Source: Roseovarius sp. MMSF_3350 | GTDB lineage: Bacteria > Pseudomonadota > Alphaproteobacteria > Rhodobacterales > Rhodobacteraceae | Length of the DNA: 64,000 nucleotides | Reading direction: 5' to 3' | NCBI RefSeq assembly: GCF_030733425.1 | Contig: NZ_JASHIZ010000003.1 | Span: 216,687 to 280,686, forward strand | Shown: positions 55,507-64,000 of the stretch, one piece after another | Numbering within the stretch: the first letter of the stretch is position 1 | Layout: each line of letters opens with the position of its first letter | Made by a program: the position numbers and the translations under genes | Notes under the pieces: generated by a model | Seen by the model: only the letters and a program-made list of their open reading frames with translations | What the model was told of the DNA's origin: nothing | The model's database searches: none

Positions 55507-55708
55507 AAGGACTCCTCCTTTTTCCATCTTGCGGGCAAGTGGCCCGCGTGAATGTACGGAATCAATGCAACCGCCGGGCCTCACGTTCCATGCGGATTTG
55601 CCGGGGGAGCAGGGAACTCGGAAAACAGCAAAATAATGCCGATTGGCCACCCTGGCACACGCCACGTACTGCTCGACTCCCCCGTCCCGCGCGCGACCCG
55701 GGCCTCGT

Positions 55709-55728
55709 AGGGTGGGTGAAAACCCACC
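55709..55728. repeat. GGTGGGT-GAAA-ACCCACC hairpin repeat
   Basis: TAGGGTGGGTGAAAACCCACC: perfect 7-bp arms and a GAAA loop, preceded by CTCG. Same family as 17876, 51748 and 51821. It lies in the gap between the PRC-type gene and ubiK, 36 bases before the ubiK terminator. Confidence 0.8.
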
Positions 55729-55740
55729 TCCGCCGAACGC

Positions 55741-55766
55741 AAAACGCGGCCCGCAAGGGGGCCGCG
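55741..55766 (-). terminator. Rho-independent terminator of ubiK
   Basis: Perfect 8-bp arms CGCGGCCC (55745-55752) and GGGCCGCG (55759-55766) with a six-base loop, followed on the minus strand by TTTTGCG. It starts 28 bases after the ubiK stop. Confidence 0.75.
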
Positions 55767-55794
55767 CCTCGAACCAAACCGATGGAAACGTGCC

Positions 55795-56040
55795 TTACGT
55801 CGCGCCTTTCTCCAGCGCGTCCAGCCGCGCCTTGAGCGCCTCGTTCTCCTCGCGGGCCTTCTGCGCCATGACGCGCACCGCGTCGAACTCCTCGCGGGTG
55901 ACGAAATCGCGGTCGGCCAGCCAGCGGTCCACCATCGACGACATCGCCGTCTCAGCCTCCTGCTTGGCACCCTGCGCCACGCCCATCGCGTTCGTCATCA
56001 GCTGGCTGATATCGTCCAGAACCTTGTTGCGCGTCTGCAT
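55795..56040 (-). CDS. ubiK: UbiK/YqiC-family ubiquinone biosynthesis accessory factor
   Basis: An 81-residue protein: [30 protein letters not shown] and then a C-terminal coiled coil with [15 protein letters not shown]. This matches the BMFP/UbiK family, an accessory factor of the ubiquinone pathway that binds UbiJ in E. coli and also stimulates membrane fusion in vitro. It is divergent from lgt, 97 bases apart, and is ended by its own terminator. Confidence 0.88.
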   Translation of the reverse strand: MQTRNKVLDDISQLMTNAMGVAQGAKQEAETAMSSMVDRWLADRDFVTREEFDAVRVMAQKAREENEALKARLDALEKGAT

Positions 56041-56137
56041 ATCGCTCTACCTTCCGTTACACTTGATCTCTATATGGGCGCGAAACCGCGTCGGGGCAAG
56101 GTTGACTTCGCCCCGCGCCAGCAGCAGAACGGCGCCC

Positions 56138-57046
56138 ATGAAAGCAGCGATCCCCTTCCCCGACATCTCGTCCGAGCTGTTCTCGTTCACCGTCTTCGGG
56201 TTCGATATCGCCCTGCGCTGGTATGCGCTTTCCTACATTGCAGGCATCCTGATCGGCTGGCGGCTGGTCGTGATGGCCGTGAACCGCCCGCACCTGTGGA
56301 AGGACAACGTGGCGCCGATGAGCGTGAAGCAGGTCGAGGATTTGGCCACATGGGTCATCCTCGGCGTGATACTCGGCGGGCGGCTGGGCTTCGTGCTCTT
56401 CTACCAGCCACTCTATTACTTGCAGAACCCGGCCGAGATCCTGGTGATCTGGCAGGGTGGCATGTCTTTCCACGGCGGGCTTCTGGGCGTCATCATCGCC
56501 TGTATCACCTATTCACGCGTCCAGGGCATCCGCTGGCTGACCGTCGCTGACATCCTGTGTGCCGTCACGCCTGTCGGTCTCCTCCTGGGCCGCGTCGCGA
56601 ACTTCATCAATGCCGAGCTCTGGGGCCGCCCAACCGACCTCCCCTGGGGCGTGATCTTTCCGGGGGCCGCGGCACAGGACTGCGCGAACGTCGCTGCCGG
56701 CCTCTGCGCCCGTCACCCCTCGCAACTCTACGAAGCGGCGCTCGAGGGTCTGATCCTCGGCGCCATCCTGCTCTATCTCGTCTTCCGCCGCGGCTTGCTG
56801 AAACGCGTCGGCGCCGCCACCGGCATCTTCTTCGCGGGCTACGGCATCGGGCGGTTCATCGTCGAGTTCGTCCGCCAGCCCGATGCGCAGTTCGTCAGCC
56901 CCGGCAACCCGCTGGGCCTGGCGTGGCACGTGAACGGCTATGGCCTGACCATGGGCCAGATCCTCTGCATCCCGATGATCGCCATGGGGCTCATCACGCT
57001 GGTGCTGGCCTACCGCAAGCACGCCCGTTCCACAGCCACCGGATGA
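56138..57046 (+). CDS. lgt: prolipoprotein diacylglyceryl transferase
   Basis: A 302-residue inner-membrane enzyme that adds diacylglycerol to the lipobox Cys of lipoproteins. Seven membrane helices; the Lgt signature is [21 protein letters not shown] (G142-type loop), with [10 protein letters not shown] and [13 protein letters not shown] start at [14 protein letters not shown]; upstream codons are unlike Lgt. It overlaps the COG1565 methyltransferase start by four bases, forming the lgt-COG1565-pgeF operon. Confidence 0.96.
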   Translation: MKAAIPFPDISSELFSFTVFGFDIALRWYALSYIAGILIGWRLVVMAVNRPHLWKDNVAPMSVKQVEDLATWVILGVILGGRLGFVLFYQPLYYLQNPAEILVIWQGGMSFHGGLLGVIIACITYSRVQGIRWLTVADILCAVTPVGLLLGRVANFINAELWGRPTDLPWGVIFPGAAAQDCANVAAGLCARHPSQLYEAALEGLILGAILLYLVFRRGLLKRVGAATGIFFAGYGIGRFIVEFVRQPDAQFVSPGNPLGLAWHVNGYGLTMGQILCIPMIAMGLITLVLAYRKHARSTATG

Positions 57047-58110
57047 CCGCTCTGGCGGAGATCCTGCGGGCCGAGATCGCCGCGACCGGCCCGATGCGCC
57101 TCGACGCCTACATGGCCGCCTGCCTGATGCATCCCGAGCATGGATACTACGCCACCCGCGATCCGTTCGGTGAAAAGGGCGATTTCATCACAGCCCCCGA
57201 GATCAGCCAGATGTTCGGCGAACTCACCGGCCTCTGCCTCGCGCAAGCCTGGCTCGATCAGGGGGCACCCAACCCCGTCGCCCTTGTCGAACTCGGCCCC
57301 GGCCGCGGCACGCTGATGGCCGACGCCCTGCGGGCCACACGCGGCGTGCCCGGCTTTCACGACGCCCTGCAAGTGCATCTGGTGGAAACCTCCCCCGCCC
57401 TGCGCGCCCGCCAAGCCGACACGCTGTCCGGCCATACCCCCACCTGGCACGACAGCGCCGACACCCTGCCCGACCTGCCCACGCTCTCGGTCGCCAACGA
57501 GTTCTTCGACGCGTTGCCCATCCGCCAGTTCCAGCGCCAAGGCGACGGCTGGTGCGAACGCGTCGTCGGCCTCTCGGACGACACGCTCGCCCTCGGCCTC
57601 AACGCCAAGCGGATCGAGCCGACCCTCGCCCACCGGCTCGACGACACGGCCGACGGCGTCATCGTCGAGACCTGCCCCGCCGCCGCCCCCGTCATCAACG
57701 CGCTGGCCCGCCGTATCGGGTCGCGTGGCGGCGCGGCGCTCGTCATCGACTACGGCGACTGGCGCTCGCTTGGCGACACGCTGCAAGCCGTCCGCGGCCA
57801 TGACCGCGCCGATATCCTCGCCGCGCCGGGCACGGCCGACCTCTCCGCCCATGTGGATTTCGAAGCATTGACCCACGCCGCCCGCGGCACCTGCAACACC
57901 ACCCGCCTCGCCCCGCAGGCGCTCTTTCTCTCGCGCCTCGGCATCACCCAACGGGCCGAGGCCCTTGCCGTGAACATGAGCGGCCCTAAGCTAGAGGCAC
58001 ACCACGCCGCGTTTCACCGCTTGACCGGGCGGGACGAAATGGGGACGCTCTTCAAGGTGATGGCGCTCTATCCCGAGGGTGCCGCACCCCCACCCGGACT
58101 GGAACCATGA
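57043..58110 (+). CDS. class I SAM-dependent methyltransferase, MidA/NDUFAF7 (COG1565) family
   Basis: A 355-residue protein. Signatures are [35 protein letters not shown] and the SAM-binding [15 protein letters not shown], then [14 protein letters not shown] and [10 protein letters not shown]. In mitochondria NDUFAF7 methylates an arginine of the complex I subunit NDUFS2, and the bacterial protein may act on the homologous NuoD, but this is family knowledge. It overlaps lgt and pgeF by four bases each. Confidence 0.92.
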   Translation: MTALAEILRAEIAATGPMRLDAYMAACLMHPEHGYYATRDPFGEKGDFITAPEISQMFGELTGLCLAQAWLDQGAPNPVALVELGPGRGTLMADALRATRGVPGFHDALQVHLVETSPALRARQADTLSGHTPTWHDSADTLPDLPTLSVANEFFDALPIRQFQRQGDGWCERVVGLSDDTLALGLNAKRIEPTLAHRLDDTADGVIVETCPAAAPVINALARRIGSRGGAALVIDYGDWRSLGDTLQAVRGHDRADILAAPGTADLSAHVDFEALTHAARGTCNTTRLAPQALFLSRLGITQRAEALAVNMSGPKLEAHHAAFHRLTGRDEMGTLFKVMALYPEGAAPPPGLEP

Positions 58111-58862
58111 CGCTGGAAATCCTCACCGACGACAGCCTCGCGCCTGTCAGCCACGGTTTCTTCACCCGCAAGGGCGGGGCGTCCTCGGGCGTGTTCCACG
58201 GGCTGAACTGCGGCCAGGGTTCCTCCGACCAGTCCGAGGTCGTGACCATCAACCGCGCCCGCGTCGCCCGCGCCATGGACGTCCCCGAGGATCACCTGGT
58301 CACCGTCCACCAGACCCATTCCACCGATGTCCACGTTGCCACCGGCCCCTCCGACACCCGGCCCAAGGCCGACGCCATCGTCACCGCCACGCCGGGCCTG
58401 GCGCTGGCCATCCTGACGGCCGATTGCCAGCCCGTGCTCTTTGCCGACCGCAAGGCCGGCGTGATCGGCGCCGCCCATGCCGGCTGGCGCGGGGCGGTCG
58501 ATGGCGTGCTGGAATCCACCCTCGATGCGATGGAAGCACTTGGCGCCAGCCGCGCCGACACCACCGCCGTCATAGGCCCCTCGATCAGCCAGCCCGCCTA
58601 CGAGGTCGGCACCGAGTTCTTCGAGCGTTTCGCCGACGACGATCCCGACAACACCCGGTTCTTTACCAACGGAAAGCCCGGCAAGTACCAGTTCGACCTG
58701 CCCGGCTTCGGCTTGCACCGCCTGCGGGCCGCCGGGATAGGCGATGCCACCTGGACCCGCCACTGCACCTACAGCGACGCCGAGCGCTTCTTTTCCTACC
58801 GCCGCGCCACGCATAACGGCGAGGCAGACTACGGGCGCCTGATCTCGGCCATCCGGCTCTAG
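58107..58862 (+). CDS. pgeF: peptidoglycan editing factor PgeF (laccase-domain)
   Basis: A 251-residue protein of the YfiH fold. The residues that bind metal and act in catalysis are in VHQTHSTDV, ILTADCQPVLFAD and GAAHAGWRGAVDGVL. PgeF removes L-Ser-containing errors in the peptidoglycan precursor UDP-MurNAc-L-Ser; older papers call the family multicopper laccases. It is the last gene of the lgt operon. Confidence 0.93.
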   Translation: MTLEILTDDSLAPVSHGFFTRKGGASSGVFHGLNCGQGSSDQSEVVTINRARVARAMDVPEDHLVTVHQTHSTDVHVATGPSDTRPKADAIVTATPGLALAILTADCQPVLFADRKAGVIGAAHAGWRGAVDGVLESTLDAMEALGASRADTTAVIGPSISQPAYEVGTEFFERFADDDPDNTRFFTNGKPGKYQFDLPGFGLHRLRAAGIGDATWTRHCTYSDAERFFSYRRATHNGEADYGRLISAIRL

Positions 58863-59162
58863 ACCGGCCCCCACCCGATTCTGGCGCGAACGGGGCGAAA
58901 CGCTGCACAAGATTGCCTCAATTCTGGAAACAATCACCGTCCATCACATTGGATTGGCCACGCTTCCGCAGCGGCCAACCTTGTTTTATTGGCCATCCGC
59001 AATTGGGACGGCGCGACCACATTCGCGCCCGCGCGACCCGAAAAATTTCCGAAATTTTTCGCGCCACGCCAAACCATGGCCGCAAACCCGGGCAAATATA
59101 AAGCCATCAGAACAACACGCCCCAAAAGGCGGCGAGGCAGAAAAGAGTTGAGAGGAAAGACC
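58863..59162. other. 300-base gap with palindrome upstream of the 42-codon gene
   Basis: No gene recognised. It contains an imperfect inverted repeat, GGCCACGCTTCC / GCAGCGGCCA (58957-58978), and the palindrome at 59039-59061. The rest is likely the promoter region of the small 42-codon gene. Confidence 0.4.
59039..59061. repeat. AT-cored palindrome
   Basis: Eleven-base arms CGAAAAATTTC / GAAATTTTTCG around one C. The flanks are GCGCGACC before and CGCC after. It resembles 3727-3747 in its AAATTT core and GC-rich setting. Confidence 0.65.
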
Positions 59163-59291
59163 ATGAAGAAGCGTTGGATGAAATCGCTGATCGAAACCAG
59201 CCGGCAAGCCACCCCGGACATGCCGTTCTCGCGCCGTGTGCGGTATGCAAACCGCCTGACGCCCAAGGCATCCGCGCTTCGGATCGCCTGA
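59163..59291 (+). CDS. 42-residue basic small protein
   Basis: MKKRWMKSLIETSRQATPDM and so on to ALRIA: 42 residues, with many Lys and Arg. The ATG has AGAGGAAAG just before it and a strong hairpin (59316-59346) 24 bases after the stop, so this is very probably a real gene despite its size. Similar small basic proteins (MKKRWMKSVIETAK-type) are known to me from other Rhodobacteraceae; no function is assigned. Possible roles include ribosome or nucleic-acid binding, only by charge. Confidence 0.7.
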   Translation: MKKRWMKSLIETSRQATPDMPFSRRVRYANRLTPKASALRIA

Positions 59292-59315
59292 TCCGCTCCA
59301 AGCCCCGATCCCGGC

Positions 59316-59346
59316 AATGGCCGCCTCTTTCCAAGGGGCGGCCATT
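59316..59346 (+). terminator. hairpin after the 42-codon gene
   Basis: Perfect 10-bp arms AATGGCCGCC (59316-59325) and GGCGGCCATT (59337-59346) with an 11-base loop, followed by GTTGATT. It is the likely terminator of the small gene. Confidence 0.75.
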
Positions 59347-59578
59347 GTTGATTCGAATGTGTCTCGAAATCGAATTGTGGCGCGCGTGTTGATGCCGCGC
59401 GGACAATGCGCCGGCCATTCCGCAAATTGTCCGACCCTATGGAACAATGCCCCGCAAAATTTGACGACAGTTTGCCGATTCTGCCTTTATCGTGCCCGTA
59501 ACGTACATGACGGACCATCCCTCTGTCGTTGTCGGTGGGGGCCGACGCGGTTGTGATGACCCTGTAAAGGATCGCACG

Positions 59579-60361
59579 ATGGGCACCCCTACCATTGCCA
59601 CCCCCTTCCCGGTGGCGCGCAAGACAGATGGCACACCCGGTTGCACCGGAACGGCCAGCGTACCGGCCGCCGCTCGATCGCCGCGCCCGATGCGCAAGTT
59701 CCGGATGGCGTATCTGCGCCCGGACGGCACGCCCCACCAGACCGAACAGATCGCGCCCGCCACCCCGATCTTCGACAGCGCGTTTTCCGCCTTTTCCCAC
59801 GGCACGCTTCTGCGCACGCCCTCCGGGCAGGTCGCCGTGCAGGATCTCGAACCGGGCATGAGCGTTTCGACCACCGAGCACGGCCCCTCCCGCGTGCTCT
59901 GGATCGGCTCCATGACGCTGGTGCCTGCCGCCGCCGGCATCGACCAGGCGGCCTGCCGCCTGACCCGGATCATGCCCGACACCTTCGGACTGGGCCGCCC
60001 CGAGGCGAACCTCACCGCCGGTCCCGGCGCGCGGGTCCTCGCCCGGCCACCCGGCCTGCGCGACAGCTTCGGGCGCGAACGCGTTCTGACCCCGGCCACC
60101 GATCTCGTCGATGGCATGAACGTGGTCGAACTGGTGCCACCCCGGCCCGTGACGGTCTATCATCTGTGCCTGCGCCGCCATGCCATCCTGCGCGCCTCGG
60201 GCATCGAGGTCGAAAGCTTCCATCCCGGCCCCGGCTTTGAACGCGCCATGGGCCCAAACATGCTGGCGCTCTTCCTGTCGCTCTTTCCGCATGTCAAAAA
60301 ACCGGCCGATTTCGGCAGCACCAGCCACCCGCGCCTGCCGCTCCAGGGGCTCTCCGTCTGA
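59579..60361 (+). CDS. Hint-domain (Hedgehog/intein-type) protein
   Basis: A 260-residue protein. The Hint_2 domain lies around residues 80-200: FSHGTLLRTPSGQVAVQDLEPGMSVST is the splicing-like fold start, although a Ser/His replaces the usual Cys nucleophile (GFxxGTxIxTxxG pattern). HHAILRAxGxEVESFHPG is the region corresponding to the end. No signal peptide. Hint_2 proteins are common in Rhodobacteraceae near RTX-like or secreted proteins, but no such partner is seen here. The likely function (self-cleavage or just a fold) is unknown. I start at MGTPTIATPF, after AAAGGA. Confidence 0.75.
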   Translation: MGTPTIATPFPVARKTDGTPGCTGTASVPAAARSPRPMRKFRMAYLRPDGTPHQTEQIAPATPIFDSAFSAFSHGTLLRTPSGQVAVQDLEPGMSVSTTEHGPSRVLWIGSMTLVPAAAGIDQAACRLTRIMPDTFGLGRPEANLTAGPGARVLARPPGLRDSFGRERVLTPATDLVDGMNVVELVPPRPVTVYHLCLRRHAILRASGIEVESFHPGPGFERAMGPNMLALFLSLFPHVKKPADFGSTSHPRLPLQGLSV

Positions 60362-60371
60362 CCGGACCGGA

Positions 60372-60572
60372 TCAGGACCGGCCCCAGCCGATCTTGGCCC
60401 AGGCCCGCTCGTGCACAAAGAAACTGGCAAAGCCGATCGCCGACGTGATCATCGCATAGACGCCGCCCTGGGCCACCGACCCGGTCATCAGGAACCCGAT
60501 CAACGTCATCACCATCAGGCCCATCACCTGCCAGGTGGTCGCTTTCGCCAGCGTGCGTTTCTTCGTGTCCAT
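60372..60572 (-). CDS. DUF2061 family membrane protein
   Basis: A 66-residue protein: MDTKKRTLAKATTWQVMGLMVMTLIGFLMTGSV and then AMITSAIGFASFFVHERAWAKIGWG. This pattern (two membrane helices, HERxW motif) is DUF2061. Function unknown. It converges with the Hint gene 10 bases away and is divergent from the XRE regulator. Confidence 0.9.
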   Translation of the reverse strand: MDTKKRTLAKATTWQVMGLMVMTLIGFLMTGSVAQGGVYAMITSAIGFASFFVHERAWAKIGWGRS

Positions 60573-60665
60573 GTCCTATGCTCCCCTTTGCGCGTGCCGT
60601 TCTTCATCAGCTAGCATCAGGACGCCCTGTCGTGTATTCTGTCTTTGCTTAACAAACATAATAAA

Positions 60666-60683
60666 TGTCCATTAAAGTGGACA
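60666..60683. promoter_or_regulatory. inverted-repeat operator before the XRE regulator
   Basis: TGTCCA-TTAAAG-TGGACA: perfect 6-bp arms separated by six bases, 12 bases before the regulator's ATG in an AT-rich stretch. Its symmetry and position suggest a binding site for the regulator itself (autorepression). Confidence 0.5.
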
Positions 60684-60695
60684 AGGTGCGTTACT

Positions 60696-61541
60696 ATGAA
60701 CAAGCAGGCCCGCGCCACGATCTTTCGCGACCGGCTCACCGGCGCCATGACGATGACCGGCACCAATCTCAGCGCGCTCGCGCGCCAGACCGGCGTCAGC
60801 CGCTCCACCGTGTCGCAACTGCTCGATACCGAGACCGCCCGGATGCCCAACGCCCATCTCGCCGCCGGCTGCGCCGAGGCGCTTCAGGTCAGCTCCGACT
60901 GGTTGCTGGGCCTCACCGATCGCCCCGAGCGCCCCGGCGACGTGATCGAAGCCGCGCTCAGCATGACCGAGGCCGACCGCACATCCGCCGACGCCCAGCT
61001 GCTCGACTGGCACCGCGAGGCCAGCGGCTACAAGGTGCGCCACGTCCCCGCCACCCTGCCCGACATGCTCAAGACCGAGGCGGTGATGCGCTGGGAATAC
61101 GCCGCCTTCCTCGGCAAGACGCCGGGCCAGGCCGTGCGCGCCATGCAGGACAACCTCGACTGGCTCCGGCGCGAGGCGACCGAGTACGAAATCGCCATGC
61201 CCCGGCACGAGCTCGAGGCGTTCGCCCAGGGCACCGGCTATTGGCAGGGGCTCGACCGCGCCGCGCGTCGTGAACAGATCCTGCATCTCGCCGAGCAAGC
61301 CGAGACGTTCTTTCCCTCCCTGCGCCTCAACCTCTTCGACGCGCACAATCTCTTTTCCGCGCCCGTCACCCTCTTCGGCCCACTAATGGGCGTGATCTAC
61401 GTGGGCCGCTTCTACCTGGCCTTCCGTGAACCATCGCGACTAAAGCTGCTGTCAGGCCACATGGACTGGCTGATCCGCGAGGCGGTGGTCGATGCCCGCG
61501 ACGCCCCGGGCTGGATCGCCGACCTGACGAAACACCTCTGA
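60696..61541 (+). CDS. XRE-family transcriptional regulator with a C-terminal sensor-like domain
   Basis: A 281-residue protein. The N-terminal helix-turn-helix is FRDRLTGAMTMTGTNLSALARQTGVSRSTVSQLLD (residues 10-45), of XRE/lambda repressor type. The remaining 180 residues (YGxxHEREASGYKVRHV-like, then LEAFAQGTGYWQGLDRAARREQIL and LMGVIYVGRFYLAFRE) form a helical domain of unknown ligand. I start at MNKQARATIF. A TGTCCA/TGGACA inverted repeat just upstream is a candidate operator. The target genes are not evident. Confidence 0.82.
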   Translation: MNKQARATIFRDRLTGAMTMTGTNLSALARQTGVSRSTVSQLLDTETARMPNAHLAAGCAEALQVSSDWLLGLTDRPERPGDVIEAALSMTEADRTSADAQLLDWHREASGYKVRHVPATLPDMLKTEAVMRWEYAAFLGKTPGQAVRAMQDNLDWLRREATEYEIAMPRHELEAFAQGTGYWQGLDRAARREQILHLAEQAETFFPSLRLNLFDAHNLFSAPVTLFGPLMGVIYVGRFYLAFREPSRLKLLSGHMDWLIREAVVDARDAPGWIADLTKHL

Positions 61542-61644
61542 CCCAACTTCGGAAGCACGCCCGTTGCGCCGCCCCGCGCATCACCGCTATCGTGACGGCA
61601 CGCCCGTGACCGTCCATTGCATTCCCAACAGAAAGCCTTTGCCC

Positions 61645-62088
61645 ATGCCCCGCCTTTTCGCGCTCAGCCTCACCACCTGCCTCGCCCTCGCCGCCGCGCT
61701 TGTTTCGACCCTGCCGGCCCAGGCCCAGGACAATCCGGTCATCGCGCGCATGACCGCTTTCGTTGAGACATACAACGCGCAGGATGCCGAAAGCCTCGCC
61801 GGCTTTTACGCCCCCGACGCGGCTCTCCTGCCGCCCGGCCAGGCCTCGGTGCTGGGGCGCGAGGCCATCGCCCAGCATTACGCCCAGGCTTTCGCCGCCG
61901 GCGCACGCGACCTGCAATTCAAGACCTTCGACATCCGCGCCTTCGACACCAGCGCGGTCGAGATCGGCGAAACCGTCGTCATGGTGGGCGAGCAACGCAT
62001 CGTCGGCCGCTACATGCACCTGTGGGAGGTGATCGACGGCCAGCTCCTGCTGACCCGCGACATGTACCACGTGCTGAAGGTCGAGTAG
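61645..62088 (+). CDS. exported SnoaL-like (DUF4440) protein
   Basis: A 147-residue protein with a signal peptide (MPRLFALSLTTCLALAAALVSTLPAQAQ). The mature part has the NTF2/SnoaL-type fold: VIARMTAFVETYNAQDAESLAGFYAPDAALLPPGQ and GREAIAQHYAQAF. This family includes hydratases/cyclases and ketosteroid isomerase-like proteins; the role here is unknown. Its stop is five bases from the convergent Lrp stop. Confidence 0.85.
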   Translation: MPRLFALSLTTCLALAAALVSTLPAQAQDNPVIARMTAFVETYNAQDAESLAGFYAPDAALLPPGQASVLGREAIAQHYAQAFAAGARDLQFKTFDIRAFDTSAVEIGETVVMVGEQRIVGRYMHLWEVIDGQLLLTRDMYHVLKVE

Positions 62089-62093
62089 CGACC

Positions 62094-62594
62094 TCAGGCC
62101 GACCGGCTCAGTCGCTCTTCCAGGATCTCGAAGGGCACGCCCGGCTCGTCCTTGGCACAGCGAATGACCAGCGAGGTCTTCACCGAGGCCACATTCTCCG
62201 CCGCCGTCAGCTCGCCCGTTAGAAAGCTCTGGAACGTGCTCAGGTCCGGCGCCACGCATTTCAGGATGAAATCCACCTCGCCGTTCAGCATGTGGCACTC
62301 CCGCACCAGCGGCCACGCCCGGCACCGCGCCTCGAACGCGCTCAGGTCCGCCTCGGCCTGGCTGACCAGTCCGACACTGGCAAAGACCTGCACCTCGAAA
62401 CCCAGCTCACGCGCGTCCACGTCGGCATGGTAACCCTTGATGTACCCCTGCTCCTCAAGCGTGCGCACCCGGCGCAGGCAGGGCGGCGCGGAAATGCCCA
62501 CCCGGCGGGCCAGTTCAACGTTGGTCATCCGCCCGTCCGCCTGCAGTTCGGCCAGGATCATGCGGTCAATGTCGTCAAGGCGGGTCGCAGGCAT
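62094..62594 (-). CDS. Lrp/AsnC family transcriptional regulator
   Basis: A 166-residue Lrp-type regulator. The N-terminal helix-turn-helix (RLDDIDRMILAELQADGRMTNVELARRVGISAPPCLRRVR) precedes the RAM/effector domain (GYIKGYHADVDARELGFEVQVFASVGL, and VRECHMLNGEVDFILKCVAPDL). It is divergent from trxB with 218 bases between, a common arrangement in the group. It may sense an amino acid; the regulon cannot be read. Confidence 0.94.
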   Translation of the reverse strand: MPATRLDDIDRMILAELQADGRMTNVELARRVGISAPPCLRRVRTLEEQGYIKGYHADVDARELGFEVQVFASVGLVSQAEADLSAFEARCRAWPLVRECHMLNGEVDFILKCVAPDLSTFQSFLTGELTAAENVASVKTSLVIRCAKDEPGVPFEILEERLSRSA

Positions 62595-62767
62595 TGTATG
62601 CTCCGGTTGATTTCGCGATTGTTATATCACGACCGGCGCCACGCGCAATATTGTTTCACCCCAGCGCAACATCCTTTCGGGAAAGAAAATGTCGTCCCGA
62701 TCGCCGCATACCGGGGTTGCGGGGCTACACACCCCCGCCCGGCCCCGTTATATCTGTCCGGACTCAC

Positions 62768-62788
62768 GCGGGGCGTCTCATGCCCCGC
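62768..62788 (+). promoter_or_regulatory. hairpin in the trxB leader
   Basis: GCGGGGC-GTCTCAT-GCCCCGC, perfect 7-bp arms, 24 bases before the trxB ATG. It is not followed by a T-run, so it is more likely a regulatory stem or protein site than a terminator. It does not sequester the ribosome-binding site AAGGGG itself. Confidence 0.4.
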
Positions 62789-62812
62789 TCCACGGATCAA
62801 GGGGAATCGGAC

Positions 62813-63793
<981 letters not shown>

Positions 63794-63821
63794 GCCGCAT
63801 CGGCCTTCTGTCTCCCGTCTT

Positions 63822-63925
63822 CCTCTGGCCGAAAATATCCCGGGGGTTTGGGGGCTGGCCCCCAATTGAACGTGTGTTTGGGGGCTGGCCCCCAATTGAA
63901 CCTGTGTTTGCTGGCTGGCCCCAAA
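63822..63925. repeat. three TTTGGGGGCTGGCCCCCAA units with CTCTGGCC-AAATATC leader
   Basis: TCCTCTGGCCGAAAATATCCCGGGG followed by three units (the last one degenerate, TTTGCTGGCTGGCCCCAAA) 16-17 bases apart. It is the same element as at 47028, here after trxB, and fits a strong terminator or a dispersed mobile palindrome. Confidence 0.8.
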
Positions 63926-63964
63926 CCCACACCAATGCGCTACCGCCGCGACCCCACTCCAGCC

Positions 63965-64000
63965 GTCCCGGACCTGATCCGGGACCTCGTAGGGTGGGTG
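63965..64000. repeat. GTCCCGGA hairpin joined to the start of a GTAGGGTGGG element
   Basis: GTCCCGGA-CCTGA-TCCGGGAC (63965-63985) is followed at once by CTCGTAGGGTGGGTG, the beginning of the GGTGGG hairpin element, cut off by the window end. Both elements occur alone elsewhere (54828; 17876, 51748, 51821, 55711), so here they form a composite. Confidence 0.7.

Overview
The window is a gene-dense, GC-rich chromosomal segment that fits a marine alphaproteobacterium of the Rhodobacteraceae (Roseobacter group). This is inferred from gene content and order: an F1 ATP synthase operon (atpHAGDC) without F0 genes, the cmk–(small gene)–rpsA–ihfB–lapA–trpF run, the lgt–COG1565 methyltransferase–pgeF operon, divergent lrp/trxB, hsp20 next to a DUF1150 gene, and small families (DUF2125, DUF465, UbiK, TIGR01459) typical of that group. 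I see no prophage, transposase, CRISPR array, toxin-antitoxin pair or recognisable defence island. The segment looks like core chromosome with short accessory patches.

Layout. 0.2-6.6 kb (+): two EamA-type transporters, a PLP-dependent sulfur amino-acid enzyme, a sterol-desaturase-like membrane hydroxylase, a periplasmic alpha/beta hydrolase and a lone PhnM-type amidohydrolase. 6.6-8.4 kb (-): purK, purE and a DUF465 protein. 8.4-16.8 kb: a heat-shock locus (RpoH-type promoter, a ROSE-like RNA thermometer candidate, hsp20, DUF1150), a HAD phosphatase, a MaoC hydratase, GST, ribF, a YcgN-type Cys-cluster protein, threonine aldolase and prs. 16.9-22.3 kb (-): an H-type lectin domain gene and atpHAGDC, with a terminator after atpC. 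22.7-28.3 kb: VanZ-like protein, methyltransferase, gloB, clpA, M23-like peptidase. 28.4-31.7 kb (-): a MotA/ExbB-like channel subunit with an OmpA-like protein carrying about 500 residues of coiled coil. 31.8-35.1 kb: ChaC, DUF2125, a secreted EF-hand protein and a very acidic small secreted protein. 35.1-42.7 kb (-): trpB, methyltransferase, GNAT, trpF, lapA, ihfB, rpsA, a small gene, cmk and tRNA-Gly(CCC). 42.7-47.7 kb (-): a secreted hypothetical, a ferredoxin/ASKHA corrinoid-activation protein, class II-type aroA, RidA and a GYF_2 remnant. 47.9-54.6 kb: tdk, a frameshifted gene, a FabH-like synthase, ExoD, a proC-csaA-dehydrogenase operon and YbjN. 55-64 kb: PRC-barrel-like protein, ubiK, lgt operon, a 42-codon gene, Hint-domain protein, XRE and Lrp regulators, and trxB.

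Many genes overlap by ATGA, which suggests translational coupling. Three convergent pairs overlap on a single CTAG that gives both strands their stop codon. Several families of short dispersed palindromes lie between genes: 22-nt TTCGTACGAA palindromes, AT-cored palindromes, GGTGGG hairpins, GTCCCGGA hairpins and tandem TTTGGGGGCTGGCCCCCAA units. These repeats, the putative ROSE thermometer and the long-stalk MotA/MotB-like pair are the observations most worth following. I found no convincing undescribed multi-gene system.
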